NCBI GenBank assembly: GCA_020848855.1
Contig: JADLHH010000504.1
Span: 1-25,385, forward strand
Direction: 5' to 3'
DNA from: Anaerolineae bacterium
GTDB lineage: Bacteria; Chloroflexota; Anaerolineae; Aggregatilineales; Phototrophicaceae
Length of the DNA: 25,385 nt
Shown here: positions 6,800-13,706 of the stretch, in pieces
Layout: each line of letters begins with the position of its first letter
Position numbering within the stretch: position 1 is the first letter of the stretch
Notes under the pieces: generated by a model
Told to the model about the DNA's origin: nothing
Databases searched by the model: none
The model's input: the letters and a program-made list of their open reading frames with translations, nothing else
Made by a program: the position numbers and the translations under genes

Positions 6800-8253
6800 T
6801 GGTCGATTCGCGGAAGCGCGCGCGGGCGCGCCGGGGCTGGAAAGAAGCGCAGTGGCTGATGCCGCTGGTCGACGTGCTGCTGGTGTTCGCGTCGTTCGGG
6901 CTGGCGTATTTCGTCCGCTACGACCTGCAAATCTTCGTACCACTGCTGGAGCCGAACCGCGCTCCGTTCCAGCCGTATATCCCCTATGCCATCATTTACG
7001 CCATCTGGCTGCTGCTCATGTACCGGGGCAGCGGCTTGTACCGCATCGTCCGCGGGCGGTCGTGGTTCGACGAGCTGTCGATGATCATCAACGGCGTGAC
7101 CAACGCGACGGTCGTGCTGCTGGCGATCAGCTTCGTATTTCAGCCATTGGTTTTCAGCCGCTTGATGCTCGCCTACGTCGCGGCGATCACCATCGTGCTG
7201 CTGGGAGCGGCGCGCGTCGTCCGGCGCATGATACTGGCGCACCTGCGCGAGCGCGGCGTCGGCATCCAGCGCGTGCTGGTGGTCGGCGCGGGCGACGTGG
7301 GCGGCGCTGTGCTGCGCACGATGATGGCGCGCAAGGATCAGGGCTTCGTGCCGGTCGGCTATCTCGACCAGGACCCGACGCACGCCAGCGTCGATCTGGG
7401 GCGGGTCAAGGGGCTGGGCGGCATCGACAACCTGGAGCGCGTCATCCGCGAACTGGATGTCGATCATGTGGTGATCACCCTGCCCTGGGCGCTCCACGAC
7501 CGCATCGTCAAGCTGATCCAGACCTGCCAGCAGGTGGGCGTGGAAGTGAGCGTCGTGCCGGACGTGTTCCAGTTGAATTTGCGCCAGGTGCTGGTCGAAA
7601 ACCTGGACGGCATCCCGCTGCTGCGGGTCAACGGCTACGTGCCGTTCAGGGCGAACGGGCGGCTGATGAAGCGCGCGCTCGACCTGGCGCTGATCATCAT
7701 CGCCGTGCCGTTCGCGCTGGTGATCGGCGGGCTGGTAGCGCTGGCGATCCGGCTCGAAGGACCGGGACCGATCTTCTACACTGCGCCGCGCGTGGGCGAA
7801 AACGGCTCACAGTTCCACATGATCAAATTCCGCAGCATGATCCGCGACGCCGATAAGCTGCGCGGTGAACTGATCAAGACGCAGGAAGTCGACCCGCGCC
7901 GCCCGAAGATCAAGAACGATCCGCGAGTGACGCGCGTCGGGCGCTTTATCCGCTCCAGCAGCCTGGACGAGCTGCCGAACCTGGTCAACGTGCTGCGCGG
8001 GCACATGAGCATCGTTGGTCCGCGCCCGCCCACGCCGGACGAGGTCAAGCTGTACGAACCCTGGCACATGCAGCGCCTGGCGGTCAAGCCGGGCTTGACC
8101 GGATTGTGGCAGGTGAGCGGGCGCAGCGAAATTCCATTCGACGAGATGTGCCTGCTCGATATTTACTACATCGAAAACTGGTCGATCCAGTTGGACGCGC
8201 AAATTCTGATGCTGACGATCCCGCGCGTGCTGAGCCGGCACGGGGCGTATTAA
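6799..8253 (+). CDS. Polyprenyl-phosphate sugar-1-phosphate transferase (exopolysaccharide priming enzyme)
   Basis: 484 residues with the WbaP/WcaJ-type architecture: four N-terminal membrane helices (about 20-138), a Rossmann-like CoA_binding_3 domain (VLVVGAGDVGGAVLRTMM, about 160-260), a fifth hydrophobic segment (about 293-318), and the C-terminal bacterial sugar transferase domain. Catalytic-domain motifs are clear: KRALDLALIIIAVPFAL, GPIFYTAPRVGENG, FHMIKFRSM, DELPNLVNVLRGHMSIVGPR and KPGLTGLWQVSGRS. The enzyme transfers a sugar phosphate from UDP-sugar to undecaprenyl phosphate at the inner membrane face, starting a glycan repeat unit. It begins inside the glycosyltransferase stop, forming a two-gene glycan module. 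Its stop overlaps the convergent FGE-like gene in the tetramer TTAA. Confidence 0.94.
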   Translation: MVDSRKRARARRGWKEAQWLMPLVDVLLVFASFGLAYFVRYDLQIFVPLLEPNRAPFQPYIPYAIIYAIWLLLMYRGSGLYRIVRGRSWFDELSMIINGVTNATVVLLAISFVFQPLVFSRLMLAYVAAITIVLLGAARVVRRMILAHLRERGVGIQRVLVVGAGDVGGAVLRTMMARKDQGFVPVGYLDQDPTHASVDLGRVKGLGGIDNLERVIRELDVDHVVITLPWALHDRIVKLIQTCQQVGVEVSVVPDVFQLNLRQVLVENLDGIPLLRVNGYVPFRANGRLMKRALDLALIIIAVPFALVIGGLVALAIRLEGPGPIFYTAPRVGENGSQFHMIKFRSMIRDADKLRGELIKTQEVDPRRPKIKNDPRVTRVGRFIRSSSLDELPNLVNVLRGHMSIVGPRPPTPDEVKLYEPWHMQRLAVKPGLTGLWQVSGRSEIPFDEMCLLDIYYIENWSIQLDAQILMLTIPRVLSRHGAY

Positions 8254-8984
8254 GCGCGGGCGATCCGAAAGCCCCGGAAGTTGTACCAGCCGAACGGCAT
8301 ATCCCAGTAGCGGAAATTGCAGCGGCAGTCGGCGGTCGTGAAGTAGAACCAGCCGCCGCCGCGAATCACCCGCCCGGCGTCGCCATCCAGATCGTTGGTT
8401 TTATCCTCGTAGGTCGTCAGACACCACTCCCACACATTGCCGGACATATCGACCACGCCGAACGGGCTGTCGCCGACGCCTTCGTACTGGCGCACCGGGG
8501 TCGTGGCGTCGCTGTGGCACGGCTTGATCGAGTTATTGCAGCGGGTACAGTCCCACTCGTTCCCCCAGGGATAGGTGCGTCCGTCGTCGCCCTGCGCGGC
8601 GTACTGCCACTGGTCTTCGGTCGGCAGCGTAATCGACTCGCCGGTCGCGTCGCTGAGCCAGCGGCAGAAGGCGACCGCCTCGTACCACGACACGCCGACA
8701 ACCGGGTAATCCGCGCCGTTCCACTGAGGGTCGTCCCAGAAGCGCGGCTGCCTCCACGATGCACCGGGTACGGCTTTGCCGGTGCTCCAGTCCAGCGCCA
8801 AGCCCTGCTGCCTGGCGTCCCAGCCGGCATCCGTCCACCAGCGGCGTTGGTCGTAGCTGCCCGCCTCGATGAACTTGGCGAACTGCGCGTTGGTGATCGG
8901 GTACTTGGCGATATGGTAGCCTTTGCCGGAAATCTCGACCCAGGCGAACGGGGTAGGCAGGATTGTGCCCGATAGTTGTGTCAT
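8250..8984 (-). CDS. FGE-sulfatase (SUMF1/EgtB-like) domain protein
   Basis: 244 residues. The ATG at 8984 is well fixed by GGAGG six bases upstream, so the longer frame to 9137 is not used. Family marks in order: YHIAKYPITNAQFAKFIEAG, YPVVGVSWYEAVAFCRWLS, ITLPTEDQWQYAAQG, YPWGNEWD, GVVDMSGNVWEWC, VIRGGGWF and the closing GFRIARA. The family includes formylglycine-generating enzymes, EgtB-type sulfoxide synthases and non-catalytic effectors. True aerobic FGEs have two copper-binding cysteines five apart near the C-terminus. Here DCRCNFRY supplies the second, but a Thr appears at the first position, so sulfatase activation is doubtful. No sulfatase is encoded nearby. It may be bicistronic with the DUF4230 gene. 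Confidence 0.88.
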   Translation of the reverse strand: MTQLSGTILPTPFAWVEISGKGYHIAKYPITNAQFAKFIEAGSYDQRRWWTDAGWDARQQGLALDWSTGKAVPGASWRQPRFWDDPQWNGADYPVVGVSWYEAVAFCRWLSDATGESITLPTEDQWQYAAQGDDGRTYPWGNEWDCTRCNNSIKPCHSDATTPVRQYEGVGDSPFGVVDMSGNVWEWCLTTYEDKTNDLDGDAGRVIRGGGWFYFTTADCRCNFRYWDMPFGWYNFRGFRIARA

Positions 8985-9067
8985 CACAGCCTCCGGTGAC
9001 TCACGTTGACCGCGTTTTATGTCATTCCGGCGCGGCGGCGTGAAATGGAAGTCGGCGACAGGCGGCT

Positions 9068-9904
9068 TTACGGGAGCTTGCGCCAGACGGTGGAATTCGG
9101 GTCGTATGACCAGCTCTGCGGCTGATCCGGCTGGCACGACGCCGGCATGACGGTCGCTTCGGGTTCAGCGAAGACGATCTCGACCGGATGCCCGGTCAGC
9201 AGCCGAACGAAATTGCCCAGCACCAGCCGGGTTTCGCTCTCGGCGCGGGCGAGGATGCCGCCTTCGACCGCATCGTCACGGAAGCTGGTCAGCGCCATGT
9301 AATTCGCCAGCAGCCGCGCCTCATCCCAGTCGACCGAGCAGGTCGTGAACGAGCGGTCGTACTGGCGGATGTAATCGACCCGGCAGCTTGTCAGTTCCGG
9401 CTGCGGCACGGTCAGCACGTAGGTTTCGCGGGCAGCATCGTAAGTCAGATCGCCCGCCTCGATCTTGGTCAGGTCGATGCCGGCTTCGACTGCGCCCTGC
9501 ACGACGTGGTTAGCTCGGAAGCCGCACGAATTGAACGCGCCCTGATAGATGTTCACCTGCACGTCGGCTTTGGCAAGCTGCGCGCTGACGCTGACCAACT
9601 GCCCCAGCGGCTGGATGCCCTCGACAATCGTCTGCGTGCTGACGACCTGCGCCTGCGGCGGCGCGCCCACCCCCAGCAGCCCGCCCAGCCCGCCGATGAT
9701 GCCGTTCACGGACGTTACACCCAGCAGCACCAGCATCACCGGGATCACCAGCACGAGCAGCAGACAGCCGAACGCTCCGGCGACACCCCACAGGCAGCCG
9801 CCGCGCGTCGGGCGCGGCGCATCGTCAGAGGGCTGCACATATGTCGGCGGCAGTTCCGGCGGCTGCGGGATGATTTGGTCAGAGGGCGGCGGATTAGTGG
9901 TCAC
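9068..9904 (-). CDS. DUF4230 family membrane-anchored protein
   Basis: 278 residues starting at a GTG (9904) with a proline-rich cytoplasmic head (NPPPSDQIIPQPPELPPTY). One membrane helix follows (about 43-65, FGCLLLVLVIPVMLVLLGV) and then a soluble outer domain. IVEGIQPLGQLVSVSAQLAKADVQV and the later YVLTVPQPELTSCRVDYIRQYD read like DUF4230, a family of unknown function in bacterial envelopes. Several cysteines in the outer part (FNSCGF, TSCRV, TTCSVD, ASCQPD) might pair. The ribosome site is weak, so the start is uncertain. It lies 83 bases upstream of the FGE-like gene on the same strand. Confidence 0.75.
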   Translation of the reverse strand: MTTNPPPSDQIIPQPPELPPTYVQPSDDAPRPTRGGCLWGVAGAFGCLLLVLVIPVMLVLLGVTSVNGIIGGLGGLLGVGAPPQAQVVSTQTIVEGIQPLGQLVSVSAQLAKADVQVNIYQGAFNSCGFRANHVVQGAVEAGIDLTKIEAGDLTYDAARETYVLTVPQPELTSCRVDYIRQYDRSFTTCSVDWDEARLLANYMALTSFRDDAVEGGILARAESETRLVLGNFVRLLTGHPVEIVFAEPEATVMPASCQPDQPQSWSYDPNSTVWRKLP

Positions 9905-9924
9905 AGGGTCAACCCGGTCAACTC

Positions 9925-9938
9925 GAATAGTGCTATTC
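9925..9938. promoter_or_regulatory. Palindrome in the divergent DUF4230/MaoC promoter region
   Basis: GAATAG-TG-CTATTC, a perfect 6+6 palindrome 21 bases before the DUF4230 GTG. Beside it, GGTCAAC occurs twice in direct repeat at 9-base spacing (9907-9922). On the minus strand a TTGTCA hexamer lies about 10 bases upstream of the palindrome, so it could be an operator over that promoter. Confidence 0.4.
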
Positions 9939-10031
9939 TATACGTTCTGACAACACGGCGCGTTGCGCCAAGTGTCGCCATACGCATCGTAATGTTAGCG
10001 GCAAGCTAAACACAAATCAATGGAGTTAAAG

Positions 10032-10072
10032 GTTAAAAGTAGCTGAGCGGATCGGATGTATCTACTTTTAAC
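10032..10072 (+). promoter_or_regulatory. Leader inverted repeat before the MaoC-type gene
   Basis: Perfect 11-base arms GTTAAAAGTAG (10032-10042) and CTACTTTTAAC (10062-10072) with a 19-base loop, ending two bases before the AGGAG ribosome site. It could be an operator or an RNA hairpin that limits ribosome access; the sequence does not decide which. Confidence 0.6.
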
Positions 10073-10084
10073 TCAGGAGCTAGC

Positions 10085-10921
10085 GTGGACTCGTATCAGG
10101 ACTGGATTGGCAGGAGCGAAGAAATCGCGGACGTGATCACGGCGTCGCCCGCGCAGCGCATGGCGGCGACGCTCAACCGCGCCGACGTGTTCACCGAGGG
10201 GACGGCGCTGCCGTTGGGCTGGCACTGGCTGTATTTTCTGCCCGCCGCGCGGCTGGATCACAGCGGGGCAGACGGGCACACCAAACGCGGCGGCTTTCTG
10301 CCCCCGGTGACGCTGCCGCGCCGGATGTGGGCAGGCGGGCGGCTGGCGTTTCACCGCCCACTGCAAATCGGCGAGCGGGCGCTGAAGAAATCGACGGTCG
10401 CCGACGTGACGACCAAGCAGGGCAAGAGCGGCGAACTGGTTTTCGTGCTGGTGCGCCACGAGATCATCGGCGATGGCGGGCTGGCGCTGCTGGAAGAACA
10501 GGATATCGTCTACCGGGGGCTTTCGAGCGCGCAGCCGGCGCCTGTAAGCGAAGCGGCGCTCGCCCCTGCCGAGCCGCAGTTTTCGCGCGCGATCACGCCC
10601 GATCCGGTGCTGCTGTTCCGCTTCTCGGCGCTGACGTTCAACTCGCACCGCATCCACTACGACCGGACGTACTGCACCGATGTCGAGGGCTATCCGGGGC
10701 TGGTGGTGCATGGCAACCTGACGGCGACGCTGCTGCTCGACACGCTGCGCGACCACGCGCCGGATCGGACGGTGACGGCGTTCTCGTTCCGGGCGGTCGC
10801 ACCGCTGTACGACACCGCGCCCTTCCGCGTCGAGGGGCGCATCGACGGCAGCGAGGCGAAACTGTGGGCGCTGAACAGCGACGGCGGCTTGGCGATGACC
10901 GGGACAGCGGCGGTGGAGTAA
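10085..10921 (+). CDS. MaoC/FAS1-like acyl-CoA hydratase (mesaconyl-C4-CoA hydratase type)
   Basis: 278 residues from a GTG with AGGAG six bases upstream. It is a double hot-dog protein. The N-terminal half has FLPAARLDHSGADGHTKRGGFLPPV and LPRRMWAGGRLAFHRPLQIGE. The C-terminal half carries the hydratase motif LLFRFSALTFNSHRIHYDRTY, with the Asp and His expected for catalysis, followed by GYPGLVVHGNLTA. This is the pattern of HTD2-like and mesaconyl-C4-CoA/itaconyl-CoA hydratases, which add or remove water across an enoyl-CoA bond; the Chloroflexus enzyme works in the 3-hydroxypropionate bicycle. No other gene of that cycle is in the window, so the substrate is open. The gene stands alone behind a leader inverted repeat. 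Confidence 0.88.
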   Translation: MDSYQDWIGRSEEIADVITASPAQRMAATLNRADVFTEGTALPLGWHWLYFLPAARLDHSGADGHTKRGGFLPPVTLPRRMWAGGRLAFHRPLQIGERALKKSTVADVTTKQGKSGELVFVLVRHEIIGDGGLALLEEQDIVYRGLSSAQPAPVSEAALAPAEPQFSRAITPDPVLLFRFSALTFNSHRIHYDRTYCTDVEGYPGLVVHGNLTATLLLDTLRDHAPDRTVTAFSFRAVAPLYDTAPFRVEGRIDGSEAKLWALNSDGGLAMTGTAAVE

Positions 10922-10928
10922 GACCTTA

Positions 10929-10964
10929 ACGCAAAGGCGCAAAGGGAAAAAGAAAGACGCAAAG
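10929..10964. repeat. CGCAAAG-type intergenic repeat
   Basis: ACGCAAAGGCGCAAAGG followed by GACGCAAAG: short units at about 9-base period just after the hydratase stop. Related periodic stretches lie at about 15792-15810 (CCGCCAGGACGCCAAGA) and 22075-22143. Confidence 0.55.
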
Positions 10965-10969
10965 AAAAA

Positions 10970-10988
10970 GTGTACATCTGTCGTACAC
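10970..10988. repeat. Small inverted repeat
   Basis: GTGTAC, 7-base loop, GTACAC, between the hydratase and the downstream REP pair. No U-run follows, so it is not a standard terminator. Confidence 0.4.
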
Positions 10989-11035
10989 ATGTGACTTGTC
11001 AAAGCGCGTTCCGGCTTTATCCTATGAGTGTCAGC

Positions 11036-11086
11036 AGCCTGCTTCAGCGGGCTTGAATGCCTAGCCCGATGCTTTGAGCGTCGGGC
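11036..11086. repeat. Solo REP pair, copy 3
   Basis: AGCCTGCTTCAGCGGGCT (11036-11053) plus GCCCGATGCT-TTG-AGCGTCGGGC (11064-11086), the same two-hairpin layout and nearly the same sequence as the pair right of the RAYT gene. It sits 5 bases from the stop of the peroxidase gene, away from any transposase. Confidence 0.85.
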
Positions 11087-11091
11087 GCGCA

Positions 11092-13335
11092 TCACATCAG
11101 CAGACCGATCAGCACGTCATACGTCCGCCACAGCGCCCGCTTGAGCGGGTCGGGCGTCGAGCGGCTGGGCAGCACCGGCGGGAAGGTGTTCGCGCCGGGC
11201 TGGTCGAAGCTGTTGCTCCACCCCTCGCCCGTCCACAGAATATCCGCGCCGGGCACGCCGAAATCGATCAGCGACTGGTCGGGCGCATAGCCGTTGTTCT
11301 CGAACACGTTGTCGTGTATCCAGTTGTTCTCCGGCAGCGGACCGAGGTCGAACACCGTGTCGCGCGGGTAGATGATGTACAGGCTGGTCACCGCCGCGCC
11401 GACCGACTGGTTGCCCCGGAAGGTGTTGTTGAACACCTCGGTATTGTCGGCAGTCAGGATCATCAGCCCCGTGCCGGGCGGCACTTTGCTGACGATGGCG
11501 TTCGCCGCCCCGAAGTTGGCGTGATTGTTGTTCTCGATCAGGTTGTTGTAGACGCGGGTGTTGTAGCCGACCTTCGACGGGTTGTTCGGCAGCAGAAACA
11601 CCAGAATCCCGCCGGAATTGTCGTAGACGTGGTTGTTGTAGACCTCGGCGTCGGTGCTGTTCTCAATCTCGATGCCGGTCACGTTGCCGTAGACCGTGTT
11701 ATTGCGCACGACGATGGGTCCCCGGCTCTGCCCGACGTAGATTGCCGCGTCGGCGATGCCGGTCGCCGTGACGTTCTCGACGGTGATGTCGGTACATTCG
11801 ACCGGGTAGATGCCGTAAATCCCCGCGTTCTCGACGATCAGATTGCGGTAGACGACGCGCTGCGCTCCGGTCGTCAGCACGCCGTTGCCGATGGTATCGC
11901 GGATGCCGAAGCCTTCGAGCGTGAAGTCATCGCCCGTGGTGTTGAAGCCGTCGCTCAGCGTGTTTTGCCCGTCGATCCAGGGGCGATTCTCGCCGTTCAC
12001 GATGCCGCGTAGGGTGATGTTCGGCTGATCGACGTAGACTGTTTCGTGATAGATGCCCGGCTCGACCAAAACCGTATCGCCCGGCTGTGCCTGATCGACC
12101 ACCGCCTGAATCGACTCGCCCGCGCGGACGGTGAGCGTCTGCGGGGCGCGCGGCACGGCAGAGTCGAATGGCGGCGCGGTCGAACGCTCGACCAGCGCGC
12201 GGGCGGGGTTGTCGGCGTGCTGGACGACCGGCAAGCCGCTCGGCACGCGGTCAGGGATGGCGATCAGGTCGGATGGCTCGTCGGTGAGCGCGTACAGGAA
12301 CTGGATCAGGTCGCTGGTCTGCTGCGGGCGCAGGTCGAAGCCACGCACTTTCTCGTCAACCGTCATCCCGTCCTGCGACCCGCCGCCTTTGGCGTAGAAA
12401 TCGACCACCGCGTCGAGCGTGGCGAACGCGCCGTTGTGCATGTAGGGCGCGGAAAGCGCGACGTTGCGCAAGCCGGGCACGCGGAAAGCTCGCACGCTGT
12501 CGGGCGCGTTGACCGTCTCCGACTGACCGAGATCGGGGTTCGCCGGGTCGGTATCCGGCACGCCGAGTACGTGGAAAGTGTTATGGGTGAAGGTGGGCCA
12601 GGCGTGGCACTCGAAGCAGCGGGTCTGTGCACTGCGGAACACGTCGAAGCCGCGCCGCTGCGCCGGGGTCAGCGCGTTGAAATCGCCGGCGACGTTGCGG
12701 TCGAACGGCGAATTACTGCTGATCAGCGTGCGCTCGAAGGCGGCAATCGCGGCGGCGACGTTAGCGACCGTGACGCCGTCGTCGAACGACGCGGCGAACA
12801 TCTGCCGGTATTCCGGGATGGCGCGGAGCTGCTCGACCATCGAGTCCACGTCCGCGCCCATCTCGTTGGCGGCGGTCAGCGGCACGAGCATCTGATCTTC
12901 GAGCGACTTCGCCCGCCCGTCCCAGAACAGGCTGGTGGCATAGGCTGTGTTCCACAGCGACGGCGCGTTGCGGCGTAAATCCTCGCCGTGCGCCCCCGCC
13001 GCGACTGGACGCCCATCGCTGAAGCCGAGGTCGGGATGATGGCACGACGCGCACGACAGATCGTCATTGGCGGAAAGCACCGGATCGTAGAACAGCAGCC
13101 GCCCCAGCGCCGCCTGTTCGGGATCGACGGCGGAAATATCGGGGAACGGAGCCTGCAAGCCGTTGATCGAAGCCTCGGACTGGCGCGCGCCGCCGCCCTG
13201 CTCGCCCGCTGGGATGATCGGGTCTTCAGCGGCGGGCAGGAAGGCGAACGCCGTCGCCAGCCCGCACGCCAGCAGCAGCGGAATGAACAGCAGGTAGCGC
13301 CAGTACGAACGCTTCTTAGGCGGGGTTGGAGTCAT
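11092..13335 (-). CDS. Diheme cytochrome c peroxidase (MauG/CcpA-like) fused to a parallel beta-helix domain
   Basis: 747 residues. An N-terminal signal anchor (about 12-33, WRYLLFIPLLLACGLATAF) exports the protein. Residues about 60-360 are a diheme peroxidase: heme motifs CASCHH (95-99) and CFECHA (240-244), with family marks LGRLLFYDPVLSANDDLSC, RNAPSLWN, FWDGRAKSLEDQ, LRNVALSAPYMHNGAF and LIQFLYALT. From about 400 to 690 there is a right-handed parallel beta-helix with repeated turns such as IQAVVDQAQPGDTVLVEPG, NITLRGI, VRNNTVYGN, AEVYNNHVYDNSGGI and TEVFNNTFRGN. The enzyme part would reduce peroxide or oxidise a partner outside the membrane; the helix may bind a carbohydrate or partner protein. 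No ribosome site is visible before the ATG. A beta-helix fused to this peroxidase is uncommon. Confidence 0.93.
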   Translation of the reverse strand: MTPTPPKKRSYWRYLLFIPLLLACGLATAFAFLPAAEDPIIPAGEQGGGARQSEASINGLQAPFPDISAVDPEQAALGRLLFYDPVLSANDDLSCASCHHPDLGFSDGRPVAAGAHGEDLRRNAPSLWNTAYATSLFWDGRAKSLEDQMLVPLTAANEMGADVDSMVEQLRAIPEYRQMFAASFDDGVTVANVAAAIAAFERTLISSNSPFDRNVAGDFNALTPAQRRGFDVFRSAQTRCFECHAWPTFTHNTFHVLGVPDTDPANPDLGQSETVNAPDSVRAFRVPGLRNVALSAPYMHNGAFATLDAVVDFYAKGGGSQDGMTVDEKVRGFDLRPQQTSDLIQFLYALTDEPSDLIAIPDRVPSGLPVVQHADNPARALVERSTAPPFDSAVPRAPQTLTVRAGESIQAVVDQAQPGDTVLVEPGIYHETVYVDQPNITLRGIVNGENRPWIDGQNTLSDGFNTTGDDFTLEGFGIRDTIGNGVLTTGAQRVVYRNLIVENAGIYGIYPVECTDITVENVTATGIADAAIYVGQSRGPIVVRNNTVYGNVTGIEIENSTDAEVYNNHVYDNSGGILVFLLPNNPSKVGYNTRVYNNLIENNNHANFGAANAIVSKVPPGTGLMILTADNTEVFNNTFRGNQSVGAAVTSLYIIYPRDTVFDLGPLPENNWIHDNVFENNGYAPDQSLIDFGVPGADILWTGEGWSNSFDQPGANTFPPVLPSRSTPDPLKRALWRTYDVLIGLLM

Positions 13336-13356
13336 ATTTAAAGTATCTATTCGACA

Positions 13357-13663
13357 CTAAAGTCCTTCGACATACACGACCTCATTCATGATGTACGGAC
13401 GCAGTTCGTCTTTGATATCACCTTCAGGAACAAGATCGACTTTACGCCCGAACAAATCCTCAAGGTAGAAACGTATACTGCTGTACGTGTTATACGTCGG
13501 TCGGGCGAGCGTCACCAGAATGTCGATGTCGCTGTCAGGCGTCTGCTCGCCCCGCACGAACGAGCCGAACAGCCCCAGCTTGCGCGCCGAGTTCGTACAA
13601 TTTCGCGCTGTAAGCGTTGAGCGCCGCGAGGATCGTCTCCGCCGTCAGTTCCGCCTGCTGCAT
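13357..13663 (-). pseudogene. Frameshifted MNT-domain nucleotidyltransferase
   Basis: The span is 307 bases, one more than a multiple of three. Reading from the ATG at 13663 gives MQQAELTAETILAALNAYSA and KLYELGA. The frame then breaks near 13581-13590, and a +1 shift restores KLGLFGSFVRGEQTPDSDID, with the GSF...DSDID nucleotide-binding motif, and a C-terminus to IMNEVVYVEGL. The joined product would be about 101 residues, the full size of MNT/MntA-type nucleotidyltransferases, which often pair with HepT toxins and AMPylate them. No HepT-like partner is next to it. The intact 66-aa frame 13357-13557 alone would lack the GS motif. A sequencing error cannot be excluded from the sequence alone. 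Confidence 0.75.
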
Positions 13664-13706
13664 GGCATATGCTCTCGTAAAACGTCGATACCGGCATTAT
13701 AACGGA

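Noticed and set aside
10970..10988. An intrinsic terminator after the MaoC-type gene
   Set aside because: The stem is only six pairs and no T-run follows on either strand.
11074..12978. Long plus-strand frames across the peroxidase fusion
   Set aside because: Antisense shadows rich in Arg, Val and Asp with no family signature, while the minus strand encodes intact heme motifs.
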